A stretch of 64,000 nt of DNA from Herbaspirillum sp. AP02 (GCF_015767275.1 NZ_JADWMY010000004.1:287419-351418); one strand, 5' to 3'. Shown: positions 41,865 through 51,153, counted from the first letter of the stretch. Program-made: numbers and translations. The notes: generated by a model not told the origin, from the letters alone.

Positions 41865-43649
41865 ATGAACAAGCCATCTGCCACACCCCGTCGCTTCCGC
41901 TCCCAGGACTGGTTCGACAATCCCGATCACATCGACATGACCGCGCTCTACCTGGAGCGCTTCATGAACTACGGCATCACCGCCGAGGAACTGCGCTCGG
42001 GCCGTCCCATCATCGGCATCGCCCAGAGCGGCAGCGACATCAGTCCCTGCAACCGCATCCACCTGGAACTGGCCAAGCGGGTGCGCGATGGCATTCGCGA
42101 TGCCGGCGGCATTCCCATGGAGTTTCCGCTGCACCCCATCTTCGAGAACTGCCGCCGCCCCACCGCTGCCATCGACCGCAACCTGGCCTATCTGGGCCTG
42201 GTCGAAATCCTGCACGGCTACCCCATCGATGCCGTGGTACTGACCACCGGCTGCGACAAGACCACACCTTCGCAGATCATGGCCGCCGCCACGGTGGACA
42301 TCCCGGCCATCGTGCTGTCTGGCGGACCGATGCTGGATGGCTGGCTGGATGGTGAACTGGTGGGCTCGGGCTCGGCCATCTGGAAGGGTCGCAAACAGCT
42401 CTCGGCCGGCACCATCGACAACGAGAAATTCCTGGAGATCGCTGCCGCTTCGGCGCCCTCCTCCGGCCACTGCAACACCATGGGCACGGCCTCCACCATG
42501 AACGCCATGGCCGAGGCGCTGGGCATGTCGCTGACCGGCTGCTCGGCGATTCCCGCGCCCTATCGCGAACGTGGCCAGATGGCCTATGAGACCGGGCGCC
42601 GCATCGTCGGCATGGCCTACGAAGACCTGCGCCCCTCCGCCATCCTGACCCGCGACGCCTTCCTCGACGCCATCGTCGTCAATGCCGCCATCGGCGGCTC
42701 CACCAATGCCCAGCCGCACATCATGGCCATGGCGCGCCATGCCGGCGTGGATCTGAAGTCGGAAGACTGGATGAAGTTCGGCTATGACGTACCGCTGCTG
42801 CTGAACATGCAGCCGGCCGGCAAGTACCTGGGCGAGCGCTTCCATCGTGCCGGCGGCGTGCCGGCCATCATGTGGGAGCTGCAGCAGGCCGGCAAGCTGC
42901 GTGCCGAGCGCATCACCGCCACCGGCAAGAGCATGGCCGAGAACCTGCAGGGCCGTCAGTCAAACGACCGCGAAGTGATCTACCCCTTCGGCGCGCCGCT
43001 GCGTGAACGGGCCGGCTTCCTGGTCTTGAAGGGCAACCTGTTCGACTTCGCCATCATGAAGACCAGTGTTATCTCGGAGACCTTCCGCCAGCGCTACCTC
43101 AGCACGCCCGGCCAGGAAAACATCTTCGAATGCCGCGCCGTGGTCTTCGATGGTTCAGACGACTACCACGCCCGCATCAACGACCCGGCGCTCAACATCG
43201 ACGACAACACCCTGCTGGCCATCCGTGGCGCCGGCCCGGTGGGCTGGCCAGGTTCGGCCGAGGTGGTCAACATGCAACCGCCCGATGCACTGATCAAGCG
43301 CGGGGTCTCTACCCTGCCGACCCTGGGTGATGGCCGCCAGTCGGGCACCTCCGACAGCCCCTCCATCCTCAATGCCTCGCCCGAGAGCGCGGTGGGCGGC
43401 GGCCTGGCCTGGCTGCGCGACGGTGACCGCGTGCGCATCGACCTCAACACCGGGGAGTGCAATATGCTCATCAGCGAGGAAGAACTGGCCCGCCGCAAGA
43501 GCGAGGGTATTCCGCCGGTGCCACCCAGCCAGACACCGTGGCAGGAAATCTACCGCAACACGGTGGGGCAGCTGGAAACCGGTGCCTGCATGGAACTGGC
43601 CTTGAAGTACCAGGGTGTGGCGCAGACCCTGCCCCGACACAACCATTGA
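41865..43649 (+). CDS. IlvD/Edd-family dehydratase, probable D-xylonate dehydratase
   Basis: 594 residues. Iron-sulfur ligands are expected in SPCNRIH (about 60), TTGCDKTTP (about 128) and SGHCNTMGTAS (about 200); the active-site region GGSTNAQPH and the C-terminal GEHND-equivalent TSDSPSILNASPE are present. Family members with this C-terminus act on pentonates such as D-xylonate or L-arabonate. Context (xylose transport and dehydrogenase) points to xylonate to 2-keto-3-deoxyxylonate. Starts 33 nt after the SDR. Confidence 0.9.
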   Translation: MNKPSATPRRFRSQDWFDNPDHIDMTALYLERFMNYGITAEELRSGRPIIGIAQSGSDISPCNRIHLELAKRVRDGIRDAGGIPMEFPLHPIFENCRRPTAAIDRNLAYLGLVEILHGYPIDAVVLTTGCDKTTPSQIMAAATVDIPAIVLSGGPMLDGWLDGELVGSGSAIWKGRKQLSAGTIDNEKFLEIAAASAPSSGHCNTMGTASTMNAMAEALGMSLTGCSAIPAPYRERGQMAYETGRRIVGMAYEDLRPSAILTRDAFLDAIVVNAAIGGSTNAQPHIMAMARHAGVDLKSEDWMKFGYDVPLLLNMQPAGKYLGERFHRAGGVPAIMWELQQAGKLRAERITATGKSMAENLQGRQSNDREVIYPFGAPLRERAGFLVLKGNLFDFAIMKTSVISETFRQRYLSTPGQENIFECRAVVFDGSDDYHARINDPALNIDDNTLLAIRGAGPVGWPGSAEVVNMQPPDALIKRGVSTLPTLGDGRQSGTSDSPSILNASPESAVGGGLAWLRDGDRVRIDLNTGECNMLISEEELARRKSEGIPPVPPSQTPWQEIYRNTVGQLETGACMELALKYQGVAQTLPRHNH

Positions 43650-43650
43650 C

Positions 43651-44577
43651 ATGCTGACCCTGCATCGTGAACTGCGCATGCCACCGGCCCCGGTGAAAAA
43701 ACTCAGGGGGCCGTTGCGCATCGACGCGCACCAGCATTTCTGGCGCTACCGCTGCGAGGATTATCCGTGGATCGGTACCGGCATGGACCTGTTGGCGCAA
43801 GACCGCCTGCCCTATCAGTTCCAGCCCCTGCTGGATGCGCAGGGCTTGCATGCGTCGATCACGGTGCAGGCACGTCCCGGCCACGACGAGACGGCTTTCC
43901 TGCTGGAGATGGCGCGCCGCGACCAGCGCATCGCCGGCATCATCGGCTGGGAGGATATCGGCTCGCCCTTGCTGGCCGAGCGCATGGAACATTGGGGCCG
44001 CAGCAAGATGCTGGGGCTGCGCCATCCGATGCAGGAAGACGACGACGCCGAGCTGCTGCTGGCGCTGCCGCAATTCAACCAGGGGGTGCGCTGGCTGCAG
44101 GAACGCGACTATGTGCTGGACCTGCTGGCCCACGAACGCCACCTGCCGCAGCTGCGCCAGTTGTGCGCCCACCATGACCAGCACTGGATCGTGCTGAACC
44201 ATCTCGGCAAGCCGGCCCTCAAGGAATTCCGCAAGGGCCGCGCCGCCTTCGAACGCTGGCGCCAGGAACTGCGCGAGCTGACCGCCATGCCGCATGTGGC
44301 CTGCAAGATTTCCGGCCTGCTGACCGAGGCCGACTGGCTGCGCGGCCTGTGCACGCGCGACTTCGAACATATCGTGCAATGTCTGGACACCGCACTGGAC
44401 CTGTTCGGTCCGCAGCGGCTGATGTTCGGTTCCGACTGGCCGGTGTGCCTGCTCGCCGCTTCCTACGCGCGCGTGGTGGCCATGGTGCGCGAATGGGCCG
44501 GCAAGCGCCTCTCGCCCAGTGACCAGGATGCCCTTTGGGGCGAATCTTCGGCAAAAATTTATGGACTGATGTCATAA
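43651..44577 (+). CDS. Amidohydrolase_2-family protein, probable sugar lactonase
   Basis: 308 residues from the ATG at 43651, 1 nt after the dehydratase stop. TIM-barrel metal hydrolase motifs: RIDAHQHFWRY (about 24-34), catalytic-barrel HLGKPAL, KISGLLTEAD and MFGSDWPVC (Asp ligand). It groups with L-fucono- and L-rhamnono-lactonases. Xylonolactonases are usually of the SMP-30 family, so this looks like a replacement enzyme opening xylonolactone. Last gene of the operon; the later Weimberg or Dahms steps are not in the window. Confidence 0.85.
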   Translation: MLTLHRELRMPPAPVKKLRGPLRIDAHQHFWRYRCEDYPWIGTGMDLLAQDRLPYQFQPLLDAQGLHASITVQARPGHDETAFLLEMARRDQRIAGIIGWEDIGSPLLAERMEHWGRSKMLGLRHPMQEDDDAELLLALPQFNQGVRWLQERDYVLDLLAHERHLPQLRQLCAHHDQHWIVLNHLGKPALKEFRKGRAAFERWRQELRELTAMPHVACKISGLLTEADWLRGLCTRDFEHIVQCLDTALDLFGPQRLMFGSDWPVCLLAASYARVVAMVREWAGKRLSPSDQDALWGESSAKIYGLMS

Positions 44578-44651
44578 GTTTTTCCCCGGATTCCTTTTTG
44601 TTGCCAACCATCAAGCCTGGTGCGATATTGCGCCAAAGGGGGTTATCCCCG

Positions 44652-46226
44652 ATGACGGCAAACAATCCGGGATACGGGGAGACGAACATCAAACGCCTCA
44701 AACGCAACATGACACTGACCATCAGTTCGCTCGCGCTGATGTCTGCTGTCATCACCAGCGTCGTGCTCTATCAGAGCTATGTGCAGATCGAACGCACGTC
44801 GATCTCGCATGCCCTCAACGTGGCGCGCATTGCCCAGCGCTCGATTTCACGCAACATGGAATTGCTGTCGCTGACACTGGACAGCATGGCCTGGCGTTAT
44901 CGCCACACCCGGCAGGATGAGATGCCCGAGCAGCAACGACTGGACTTTCTGCTGGGCGAGAAGGCGGAAGCCACCTACATGACCGCCATGGGCATTGTCG
45001 ACAGCGAGGGCGAATTGCTGGCCGGCTCATCCAGCCTGGCCGAGATCATGCCCGGCAACTACCTGCAACGCGATTTCTTCGCTACGCATCGCGACGGTGC
45101 CACGCCGGGGCTCTATGTCTCGCGACCACTGAGCATCCGCCTGGAGAAGAGGATGCAGGTGATCGTGCTCTCCAAGCGCTTGCTACGTGCCGATGGAGGA
45201 TTCGACGGCATCGCCTTCATGGTGCTGTACCTGGATTACTTCCGGCATCTGTTCGAAAGCCTGTCGCTGGAGAAGAAGGCCGTCATGTCGCTCTATGCCA
45301 TGGATGGCGTGGCCTACATGCGTGTGCCTTACGATGAGGCCTTTATCGGCTCGCGCCTGAACAACACGCCCAATTTCACACGTATCCTGGCCCTGCCCCC
45401 CTCAGCGCCGGACAGCGCGCAGGGCAGCTATTTCGCCCGATCCCGGCAAGACGACATCAAGCGCCTCTATGCCTACGTGCGCATTCCCGATACGCCATGG
45501 CTGGTGTTCGTCGGCCATACCCATGCCGAACTGTTCCACGAATGGGACCGCATGCTCTACGCGGCGCTTTTCCTCGCGGCCGCTTTCAGCACCGCCTGCC
45601 TCTATCTGGTCAGCCGGCTACGCGAGGAATTCTTCCGTCGCAGCACACTGGAACAGCAACTGGAAGAGCAGGCCCGCACCGACAAGCTGACCGGCCTGCT
45701 GAATCGCCGCGCACTGGACGAGGGCCTGCAGGAAGCCTGGCACAAGAGCCAGCGCAATGCGTCGGCACGTTTTGCGATCCTGTTCGCCGATGTCGATTTC
45801 TTCAAGCTGTACAACGATACCTATGGCCACAAGGCCGGTGACTATGCGCTGGTGGCGCTGGCGCGCTGCATCAGCGGCGCGGTGGCACGGCAGTGTGACA
45901 AGGCCGGCCGCTTTGGTGGGGAGGAATTCGTGATCCTGCTCGACGAAACCGATGCCGCCGGTGCCCTGCATGTGGCCGGCAACATCATGTCGGCGCTACA
46001 GGCGATGAAGATTCCGCACGAGCGTAGCCCCTTCGGCAGGCTCTCGGTGAGCATCGGTGCCGTTTGCCTGGACCACCAGGTCCATCACAGCATCGAAGAA
46101 ATGGTCAAGGCGGCTGACGATGCGCTCTACCAGGCCAAGCGCATGGGCCGCAACCAGGTCCAGCTGGCCCTGCCTGCATCGTCCCCCGTGGGGAGCGCGA
46201 CGCCCCTCAGTTCAGCGAACAGTTGA
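44652..46226 (+). CDS. Membrane diguanylate cyclase (Cache-type sensor + GGDEF)
   Basis: 524 residues from the ATG at 44652. TM1 is near residues 20-42, a periplasmic Cache-like sensor spans about 45-290, TM2 is near 300-320, and a GGDEF domain runs from about 345 to 505. The active site is GGEEF. An RQCD (RxxD) inhibitory I-site lies five residues before it, so product feedback is expected. FADVDFFKLYNDTYGHKAGDYAL and RPFG-type strands are intact. Its 3' end overlaps the convergent peptidase gene by 20 nt. Confidence 0.93.
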   Translation: MTANNPGYGETNIKRLKRNMTLTISSLALMSAVITSVVLYQSYVQIERTSISHALNVARIAQRSISRNMELLSLTLDSMAWRYRHTRQDEMPEQQRLDFLLGEKAEATYMTAMGIVDSEGELLAGSSSLAEIMPGNYLQRDFFATHRDGATPGLYVSRPLSIRLEKRMQVIVLSKRLLRADGGFDGIAFMVLYLDYFRHLFESLSLEKKAVMSLYAMDGVAYMRVPYDEAFIGSRLNNTPNFTRILALPPSAPDSAQGSYFARSRQDDIKRLYAYVRIPDTPWLVFVGHTHAELFHEWDRMLYAALFLAAAFSTACLYLVSRLREEFFRRSTLEQQLEEQARTDKLTGLLNRRALDEGLQEAWHKSQRNASARFAILFADVDFFKLYNDTYGHKAGDYALVALARCISGAVARQCDKAGRFGGEEFVILLDETDAAGALHVAGNIMSALQAMKIPHERSPFGRLSVSIGAVCLDHQVHHSIEEMVKAADDALYQAKRMGRNQVQLALPASSPVGSATPLSSANS

Positions 46227-47364
46227 GCCACTTGGCGATGCGCACGCCATCCAGGCGGGAACCATCGGCGCTGCCGCTGCCCAGCATGGTGACGATCACC
46301 GGGCGGCGGTCATGCACCAGCAGACGCAACACCATGTTGTGACCGGATTCGTTGATGAAGCCGGTCTTCTGCACCGTGGCATTGACCTGGCCATAGCGGA
46401 TCAGGCGATTGGAATTGATGTACTGCAGCTGGCCACGTCCGATATTGATGATCTTCTGCTTGTCCAGCGAATCGTTGCGGATCAGTTGGTAGCGATTGGC
46501 GGCCTTGACCAGCTCGGCCAGCTCGCGCGGGGTGGAGATATTGTCCGGCGACAGCCCGGTGGCGTTCTCGAAGCGCGTTTGCTTCATGCCCAACTCCTGG
46601 GCACGCGCATTCATGGCCGCGATGAAGCTGGGACGACCTCCCGGATAATCGCGACTCATGGCCGCAGCGGCGCGGTTCTCCGAGGACATCAGCGCGATGT
46701 GCAGCATGTCCGCGCGCGACAGGCTGGCGCCGACGTTCAGGCGTGAGTGGGTGAACTTGAGCGTATCCAGGTCGTCCTCGGTGACCTCCAGGCGGTTGGC
46801 CATGGGGAGCGGCTTCTGGTCCAGCCAGACGATGGCCGTCATCAGCTTGGTCACCGACGCGATCGGCGCTACCGTGTCGGCATTGCGTTCATAGAGAGGC
46901 GTATTGGTCTGCTCGTCGAGCACGTAGACACCGCGTGAAAAGAGGTGCTGCTGCGAGGCGGCGGTAAAACCGCAACGGGGCAGCAGTTCGGGCTTGGTAT
47001 TGACCGGTGGGGTCGTCGCTGCGGCGGTAGTGGTCGCGACGGCGGCCGCGGTGGCCGCAGTGGCCGCAGCGCCGGCAGCCGTCACCCGCCCGCGGCGCCG
47101 CGACCGCGTTGCCGCCCGCGCGGTCGCCGGCGCAGCCTTCTTGCGCACCAGCCGCTTGCGGCCCTTGGCGCCACTGGCGGCCGGACGATGCTTGCCGGCG
47201 CTGGAACCGGCAGCCTGGGCCTCGCTCACCTTGCCCGAGATGACCGTCATCATCAGCAGCAGGACGCTGCACATCAACAGCCTGGCGAGCACGCCGGCGC
47301 GGCGCAGGATCAGTGGGAACAAGGGAAAAGCATCGTCGGAACGGGGCTGCTGCGTGCAAAACAT
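46207..47364 (-). CDS. pbpG: D-alanyl-D-alanine endopeptidase (PBP7-type, S11 family)
   Basis: 385 residues from the ATG at 47364 (internal Met starts possible). An N-terminal membrane/signal segment (about 24-45) is followed by a basic then Ala/Thr-rich low-complexity linker (about 50-120). The S11 peptidase domain follows: SVTK (SxxK serine), SEN (SxN) and KTGF. It cleaves peptidoglycan cross-links in the periplasm. The long linker is unusual for PbpG and may reach through the wall. Divergent from the MurA paralogue. Confidence 0.9.
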   Translation of the reverse strand: MFCTQQPRSDDAFPLFPLILRRAGVLARLLMCSVLLLMMTVISGKVSEAQAAGSSAGKHRPAASGAKGRKRLVRKKAAPATARAATRSRRRGRVTAAGAAATAATAAAVATTTAAATTPPVNTKPELLPRCGFTAASQQHLFSRGVYVLDEQTNTPLYERNADTVAPIASVTKLMTAIVWLDQKPLPMANRLEVTEDDLDTLKFTHSRLNVGASLSRADMLHIALMSSENRAAAAMSRDYPGGRPSFIAAMNARAQELGMKQTRFENATGLSPDNISTPRELAELVKAANRYQLIRNDSLDKQKIINIGRGQLQYINSNRLIRYGQVNATVQKTGFINESGHNMVLRLLVHDRRPVIVTMLGSGSADGSRLDGVRIAKWLNCSLN

Positions 47365-47623
47365 CGTCGAAAACCTCAGTCGGAGCGTTCATACAAGACC
47401 GGCCATGATACGGAAACTTGGCCGATGATGCAGCAACGTTCATCTTTGTATCGACAAAGTGAAGCTTAGGAATATGTTCTAGTGACAAGAAGACAAGTCG
47501 CCGCATTGCCGCAAATTTGCTTCCCTGCCTGCAACCGGGCGGCGCATAATCTGTCCATTCCAGGCCGGACCCAGGCATTGCCACGCTCCGGTCGATTCCG
47601 TCAGCCTGATTCATCGAACTTTC

Positions 47624-48925
47624 ATGTCCAATCTCATCGTACACGGTGGCCGCCCGCTACGCGGCGACATCATTCCCTCCGCCAACAAGAATGCCGTTCT
47701 CCCCATCCTCTGCGCCACCCTGCTGACTGACCAGCCACTGCGGCTGATCGGCATTCCCGAGATCACCGACGTCAAGAAGATCCTGGAGATCTTCCGCGTG
47801 CTCGGCAGCGAAGTGTCGGTGGACTATGCCAGCGGCATCCTGGAACTGCATCACCGCGACACCTGCTTCGACCCCAGGATCCATCATCTGCCGGAGGAGA
47901 TGCGCTCTTCCATCATGCTGGTGCCGCCCCTGCTGGCGCGCTTCGGCGTGGCGCGACTGGAAAACGACGTCAAGGGCTGCACCCTGGGCGTGCGGGAAAT
48001 CGACCCCCACGTCGAGGTGTTCCAGCGCTTCGGTGCCACCGTGGAGAGCAGCCCTGATTCGCTCATCATCCGTACCGGCGGACGCATGCAGGCCAACCAT
48101 CACTGGCTGGATTACGCCTCGGTGACCACCACGGAGAACTTCGTGCTGTGCGCGGCCTCGGCCGGCGGCGAGTCGGTACTGACCAATGCAGCCTCCGAGC
48201 CGCACGTGCAGGAATTCTGCCGGTTCATGGCGATGATGGGCGTACAGATCGATGGTATCGGCACCTCCCGCGTCACGGTGCGCGGCGGCGAGAAACTGGG
48301 GGGCGGTGAATTCCGCTTCGATGAGGATTTCCACGAGATCGCCACCTTCCTGGCCATGGGCGCCATCACCGGTGGTCAGGTCCGGGTGCGCAACAGCGCG
48401 CCGGAGCAGTTCCCGCTGATCGATCGCACCTTCGCCAAGTTCGGCGTGGAAGTGGTGCATGAAAACGGCTGGTCGCATACCCGCCAGAACGGCCCACTGA
48501 AAGTCGTCAAGCCTTTCACCAGCAACATCCTCACCAAGGTGGAGGCCGCGCCCTGGCCCTACCTGCCGGTGGACCTGCTGCCGATCTTCATCGCGCTGGG
48601 GGTCAAGGCCGATGGCAATACCATGTTCTGGAACAAGATCTATGACGGCGCCATGGGCTGGAGCAGCGAACTGTCCAAGTTCGGCGCCCACGTCTTCCTG
48701 GGCGACCCGCATCGGCTGATCACCTTCGGCGGCCTGCCGCTGTCCCCGGCCTCGGTGGAAAGCCCCTACATCATCCGCGTGGCCATTGCCTTGTTCATGG
48801 TGGCCGCCAGCATCGAAGGGCGTTCGGAAATCCGCAATGCCTTGCCGATCAAGCGCGCCCACCCCAAGTTCGTGGAAAACCTGCGCTCGCTGGGCGCGGT
48901 GGTGGATTGGGTCGAGGAAGACTGA
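47624..48925 (+). CDS. MurA-family UDP-GlcNAc enolpyruvyl transferase (divergent paralogue)
   Basis: 433 residues of the EPSP-synthase/MurA fold. It keeps SANKNAVLPILCATLL (Lys-Asn pair), RSSIMLVPPLLARFG and a catalytic Cys in KGCTLGVREIDPHVE. It departs from typical MurA later: PYLPVDLLP replaces the usual FPTD-Q motif, and FWNKIYDGAMGW replaces the ENRFMH segment. It is therefore likely a second, specialised MurA-like enzyme rather than the housekeeping copy. The substrate could be UDP-GlcNAc or another UDP-sugar. Located divergent from pbpG, 259 nt away. Confidence 0.88.
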   Translation: MSNLIVHGGRPLRGDIIPSANKNAVLPILCATLLTDQPLRLIGIPEITDVKKILEIFRVLGSEVSVDYASGILELHHRDTCFDPRIHHLPEEMRSSIMLVPPLLARFGVARLENDVKGCTLGVREIDPHVEVFQRFGATVESSPDSLIIRTGGRMQANHHWLDYASVTTTENFVLCAASAGGESVLTNAASEPHVQEFCRFMAMMGVQIDGIGTSRVTVRGGEKLGGGEFRFDEDFHEIATFLAMGAITGGQVRVRNSAPEQFPLIDRTFAKFGVEVVHENGWSHTRQNGPLKVVKPFTSNILTKVEAAPWPYLPVDLLPIFIALGVKADGNTMFWNKIYDGAMGWSSELSKFGAHVFLGDPHRLITFGGLPLSPASVESPYIIRVAIALFMVAASIEGRSEIRNALPIKRAHPKFVENLRSLGAVVDWVEED

Positions 48926-49036
48926 AGCCGCAATGGCGTGCCCGGTGAATGCGGCGTCATTGGCATCAATGACGAAGGCCCTAGCACGCCAGGCTCATGG
49001 GTTATCAGCTGTCGATAAATGCCCCCCGAATGGGCA

Positions 49037-49080
49037 GCAATAAAGATTAAACAATATAAATAATATATACTTTTAACGAG
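49037..49080 (+). promoter_or_regulatory. AT-rich island upstream of mgtC-type gene
   Basis: A roughly 44-nt stretch nearly free of G and C (AATATAAATAATATATAC core) in an otherwise GC-rich window, about 100 bp upstream of the MgtC start. It offers several TATAAT-like -10 boxes and a bendable UP-like element. A silencer-type (H-NS-like) target is also possible. No gene lies in the 248-nt gap. Confidence 0.4.
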
Positions 49081-49173
49081 CAAACACCGCTCAGCAGATC
49101 CGCGCAATCTCATCCATGCATTCCAGACTGAGCATTGCGTACCATGTCCTCAGTACCCTCAGAAGGAGAATCC

Positions 49174-49854
49174 ATGCTTCCCGCAACGGACGTCATCCTC
49201 CGCCTGGCCGCAGCCGCCGTTCTCGGCAGCCTGATCGGCATCGAACGCGAACGCCTTTCCTGGGCAGCCGGCCTGCGTACCCACATGCTGGTCTGTGTCG
49301 GCTCTTCGCTCATCATGCTGGTGTCGGCCTATGGTTTTTCCGGGATCCTGCAGTCCGACAAGGTAGTCCTTGATCCCTCGCGCATGGCGGCGCAGGTGGT
49401 ATCGGGCATCGGCTTCCTGGGTGCCGGGTCGATCCTGCTGCGCGGGGAAATCATCCGTGGCCTGACCACCGCCGCCAGCCTCTGGACGGTGGCCGCCATC
49501 GGCCTGGCCGTCGGTGGCGGGATGTATGTCGCAGCAGTGGCCGGGACCTCCATCGTGCTGCTGATCCTGGCCGGGATGAAACCCCTGGAGCGGCGCTATT
49601 TCGCCGACAAGCACAAGCGCGGCATTACCTTCCTGGTCCAGGCCGATACTTTCAATATCGGCCATCTGCACCAACTGATGGGAGCATCAGCTGCGCGGGT
49701 GAGCAAGTTCGTGGTCAGACGCGAAGCCGACGGCGGCGTTTTCGACGAAGTGTCCATCGTGCTCTCGCACACTTCGGAGAAGGAATTCCATCGCATCGTG
49801 CAAGGCTTTCTCAAGCTCGACGGCATCAAGTCCTTCGATTACACGGACCTCTGA
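49174..49854 (+). CDS. MgtC/SapB-family membrane protein
   Basis: 226 residues from the ATG at 49174, preceded by AAGGAGAA. MgtC domain with four to five hydrophobic segments and the conserved GSLIGIERER, GLRTHMLVCVG, QVVSGIGFLGAGSIL and GLTTAASLW motifs. A soluble ACT-like C-terminal domain follows (about 150-226). MgtC proteins support growth at low magnesium and inhibit F1Fo ATPase in pathogens; SapB-type members in environmental bacteria are less well defined. Confidence 0.92.
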   Translation: MLPATDVILRLAAAAVLGSLIGIERERLSWAAGLRTHMLVCVGSSLIMLVSAYGFSGILQSDKVVLDPSRMAAQVVSGIGFLGAGSILLRGEIIRGLTTAASLWTVAAIGLAVGGGMYVAAVAGTSIVLLILAGMKPLERRYFADKHKRGITFLVQADTFNIGHLHQLMGASAARVSKFVVRREADGGVFDEVSIVLSHTSEKEFHRIVQGFLKLDGIKSFDYTDL

Positions 49855-49889
49855 AGCGAAGTCCTGGAAAGTCCCCCTTCCAATGAAGG

Positions 49890-49919
49890 AGCAAGGGCAG
49901 CCATATGGCCGCCCTTGCT
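49890..49919. terminator. Bidirectional hairpin between mgtC-type gene and minus-strand small-protein operon
   Basis: AGCAAGGGC-A-GCC-ATAT-GGC-C-GCCCTTGCT folds into a long stem with one mismatch. It sits 35 nt after the mgtC-type stop and 15 nt after the 23-residue gene on the other strand. T-runs are short on both sides. Confidence 0.6.
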
Positions 49920-49934
49920 GTCTCTACTGCGCCC

Positions 49935-50006
49935 TCAGAACAACAGGATCAGCAGCAGGATGATGGGGATGGGGATACCCAGTAGCCAGAGCAGAATTGC
50001 GCCCAT
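49935..50006 (-). CDS. Tiny membrane peptide (23 aa)
   Basis: A 23-residue frame from the ATG at 50006, behind GAGGAGACTGAC. It is almost wholly hydrophobic (MGAILLWLLGIPIPIILLL then ILLF), a single membrane helix with a Pro-Ile-Pro kink. Similar tiny proteins opening MG-ILLWLLGIP are common beside membrane-protein genes in proteobacteria. It lies 46 nt downstream of the larger membrane protein at 50053, likely the same transcript. Confidence 0.6.
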   Translation of the reverse strand: MGAILLWLLGIPIPIILLLILLF

Positions 50007-50052
50007 GTCAGTCTCCTCTCAAGATTGGGGTTCAGGTCGATATCGTCAGGTT

Positions 50053-51153
50053 TCAGTGCAGTTCGGGTTCGCCCAGGCGGCCGTCGCGACGGACCACCGC
50101 CTCAGCGTAGAGCTCGTTGCGGTCGCGCAGGCGGCCACCATAGGTCGCCAGCAGGCTGGCCACGAAAGCACCGCACAGCAGGGCCAGGAACATCCACATC
50201 GAGGCGTAGGCAGCGGCCTTGCGGGCCGCATCGGCGGCTTCCTTGGCCTTGGTGCCGGCGTCAGCGATTGCGCCCTGGTAGGCCGCGAAGGTATCGGTGA
50301 CACGCTTTTCACCATCGGCCTGGGATACGCCGGTATGGCGCGCCACCAGTTGGCCCAGGTAACGGCGGTCGTTATCGGCCAGCTTGCCACTCGCCAGCGA
50401 ATAGCCGAACACACGCACCACTTCCATGCGCTGGGTCTGCGTCAGATCGCGACCATCAGCGGCCGTAGGAGCAGCCAGAGGCGCCACCGGCGCAGCAACG
50501 GCACCGTCGGTTGCGGCCGGCACTGCGGGCTGGTTGGCAGACGATGCAGCACCTGCATTACCTGCATTAGCGGCGTTACCACTACGGAACATCGAATCGA
50601 TGAAGTAACCGGAGAAGCGATCGGCCATATCGCCAGCGCCGCCCGCCGGACGCGCGCCGTCCTGGCCCACTGCCATGGTGGCCGCTGCTGCACCGGTACC
50701 GAGCACACCGCCGGCAGCACCCAGTGTCTTGGCGCCACCGGAGATGACGCTGCCCACGGCCGAGCCCAGCAGCGCAGCTGTCGCCAGTGAAGCCACGGCC
50801 CAGGCCAGCAGCCCGTGAGCGGTATCGCGGAAATAGACTTCACGGGTATGCAGCCCGGCCCATTTCACACGCAGGCGCCCGGCCAGGAAACCGCCGATGG
50901 CCGATGCCGCGATCTGGGTGAACAGCAGCCAGCCGGCCGTGGAATAGCCGATGGTCTTGGCCGACAGGCCCTCGCCGGACCAGGGTGACACCGAGGAAAA
51001 GCCCAGGCCGAAGCCCAGCATTACCAGGATGAACGACAGCGCGGCCGCCGCAAAGGCGCCCGCCAGGATGGCGCCCCACGAGACGCCTGAGCCGTTGTTG
51101 TTGACGGCCTCGACGCTGGCCGCAGGAAGGGAGTGGATGGTTGAGGTGGTCAT
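50053..51153 (-). CDS. Hypothetical multi-spanning membrane protein
   Basis: 366 residues, unrecognised family. Two helices near residues 25-50 and 70-95, the SVSWGAILAGAFAAAALSF-type N-terminus, a third near 110-150, then a long low-complexity Ala/Pro/Gly loop (about 160-240). A helical acidic/basic region follows (about 245-320), with a final helix (MFLALLCGAFVASLLATYGG). The C-terminus is RDRNELYAEAVVRRDGR. Proteins of this kind occur in stress-related loci in alpha- and betaproteobacteria. Function unknown. Confidence 0.75.
   Translation of the reverse strand: MTTSTIHSLPAASVEAVNNNGSGVSWGAILAGAFAAAALSFILVMLGFGLGFSSVSPWSGEGLSAKTIGYSTAGWLLFTQIAASAIGGFLAGRLRVKWAGLHTREVYFRDTAHGLLAWAVASLATAALLGSAVGSVISGGAKTLGAAGGVLGTGAAAATMAVGQDGARPAGGAGDMADRFSGYFIDSMFRSGNAANAGNAGAASSANQPAVPAATDGAVAAPVAPLAAPTAADGRDLTQTQRMEVVRVFGYSLASGKLADNDRRYLGQLVARHTGVSQADGEKRVTDTFAAYQGAIADAGTKAKEAADAARKAAAYASMWMFLALLCGAFVASLLATYGGRLRDRNELYAEAVVRRDGRLGEPELH

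Noticed and set aside
41031..42845. Minus-strand frame (604 codons) opposite the xylose dehydrogenase and dehydratase
   Set aside because: Spans two well-supported genes on the other strand and has no recognisable domain.
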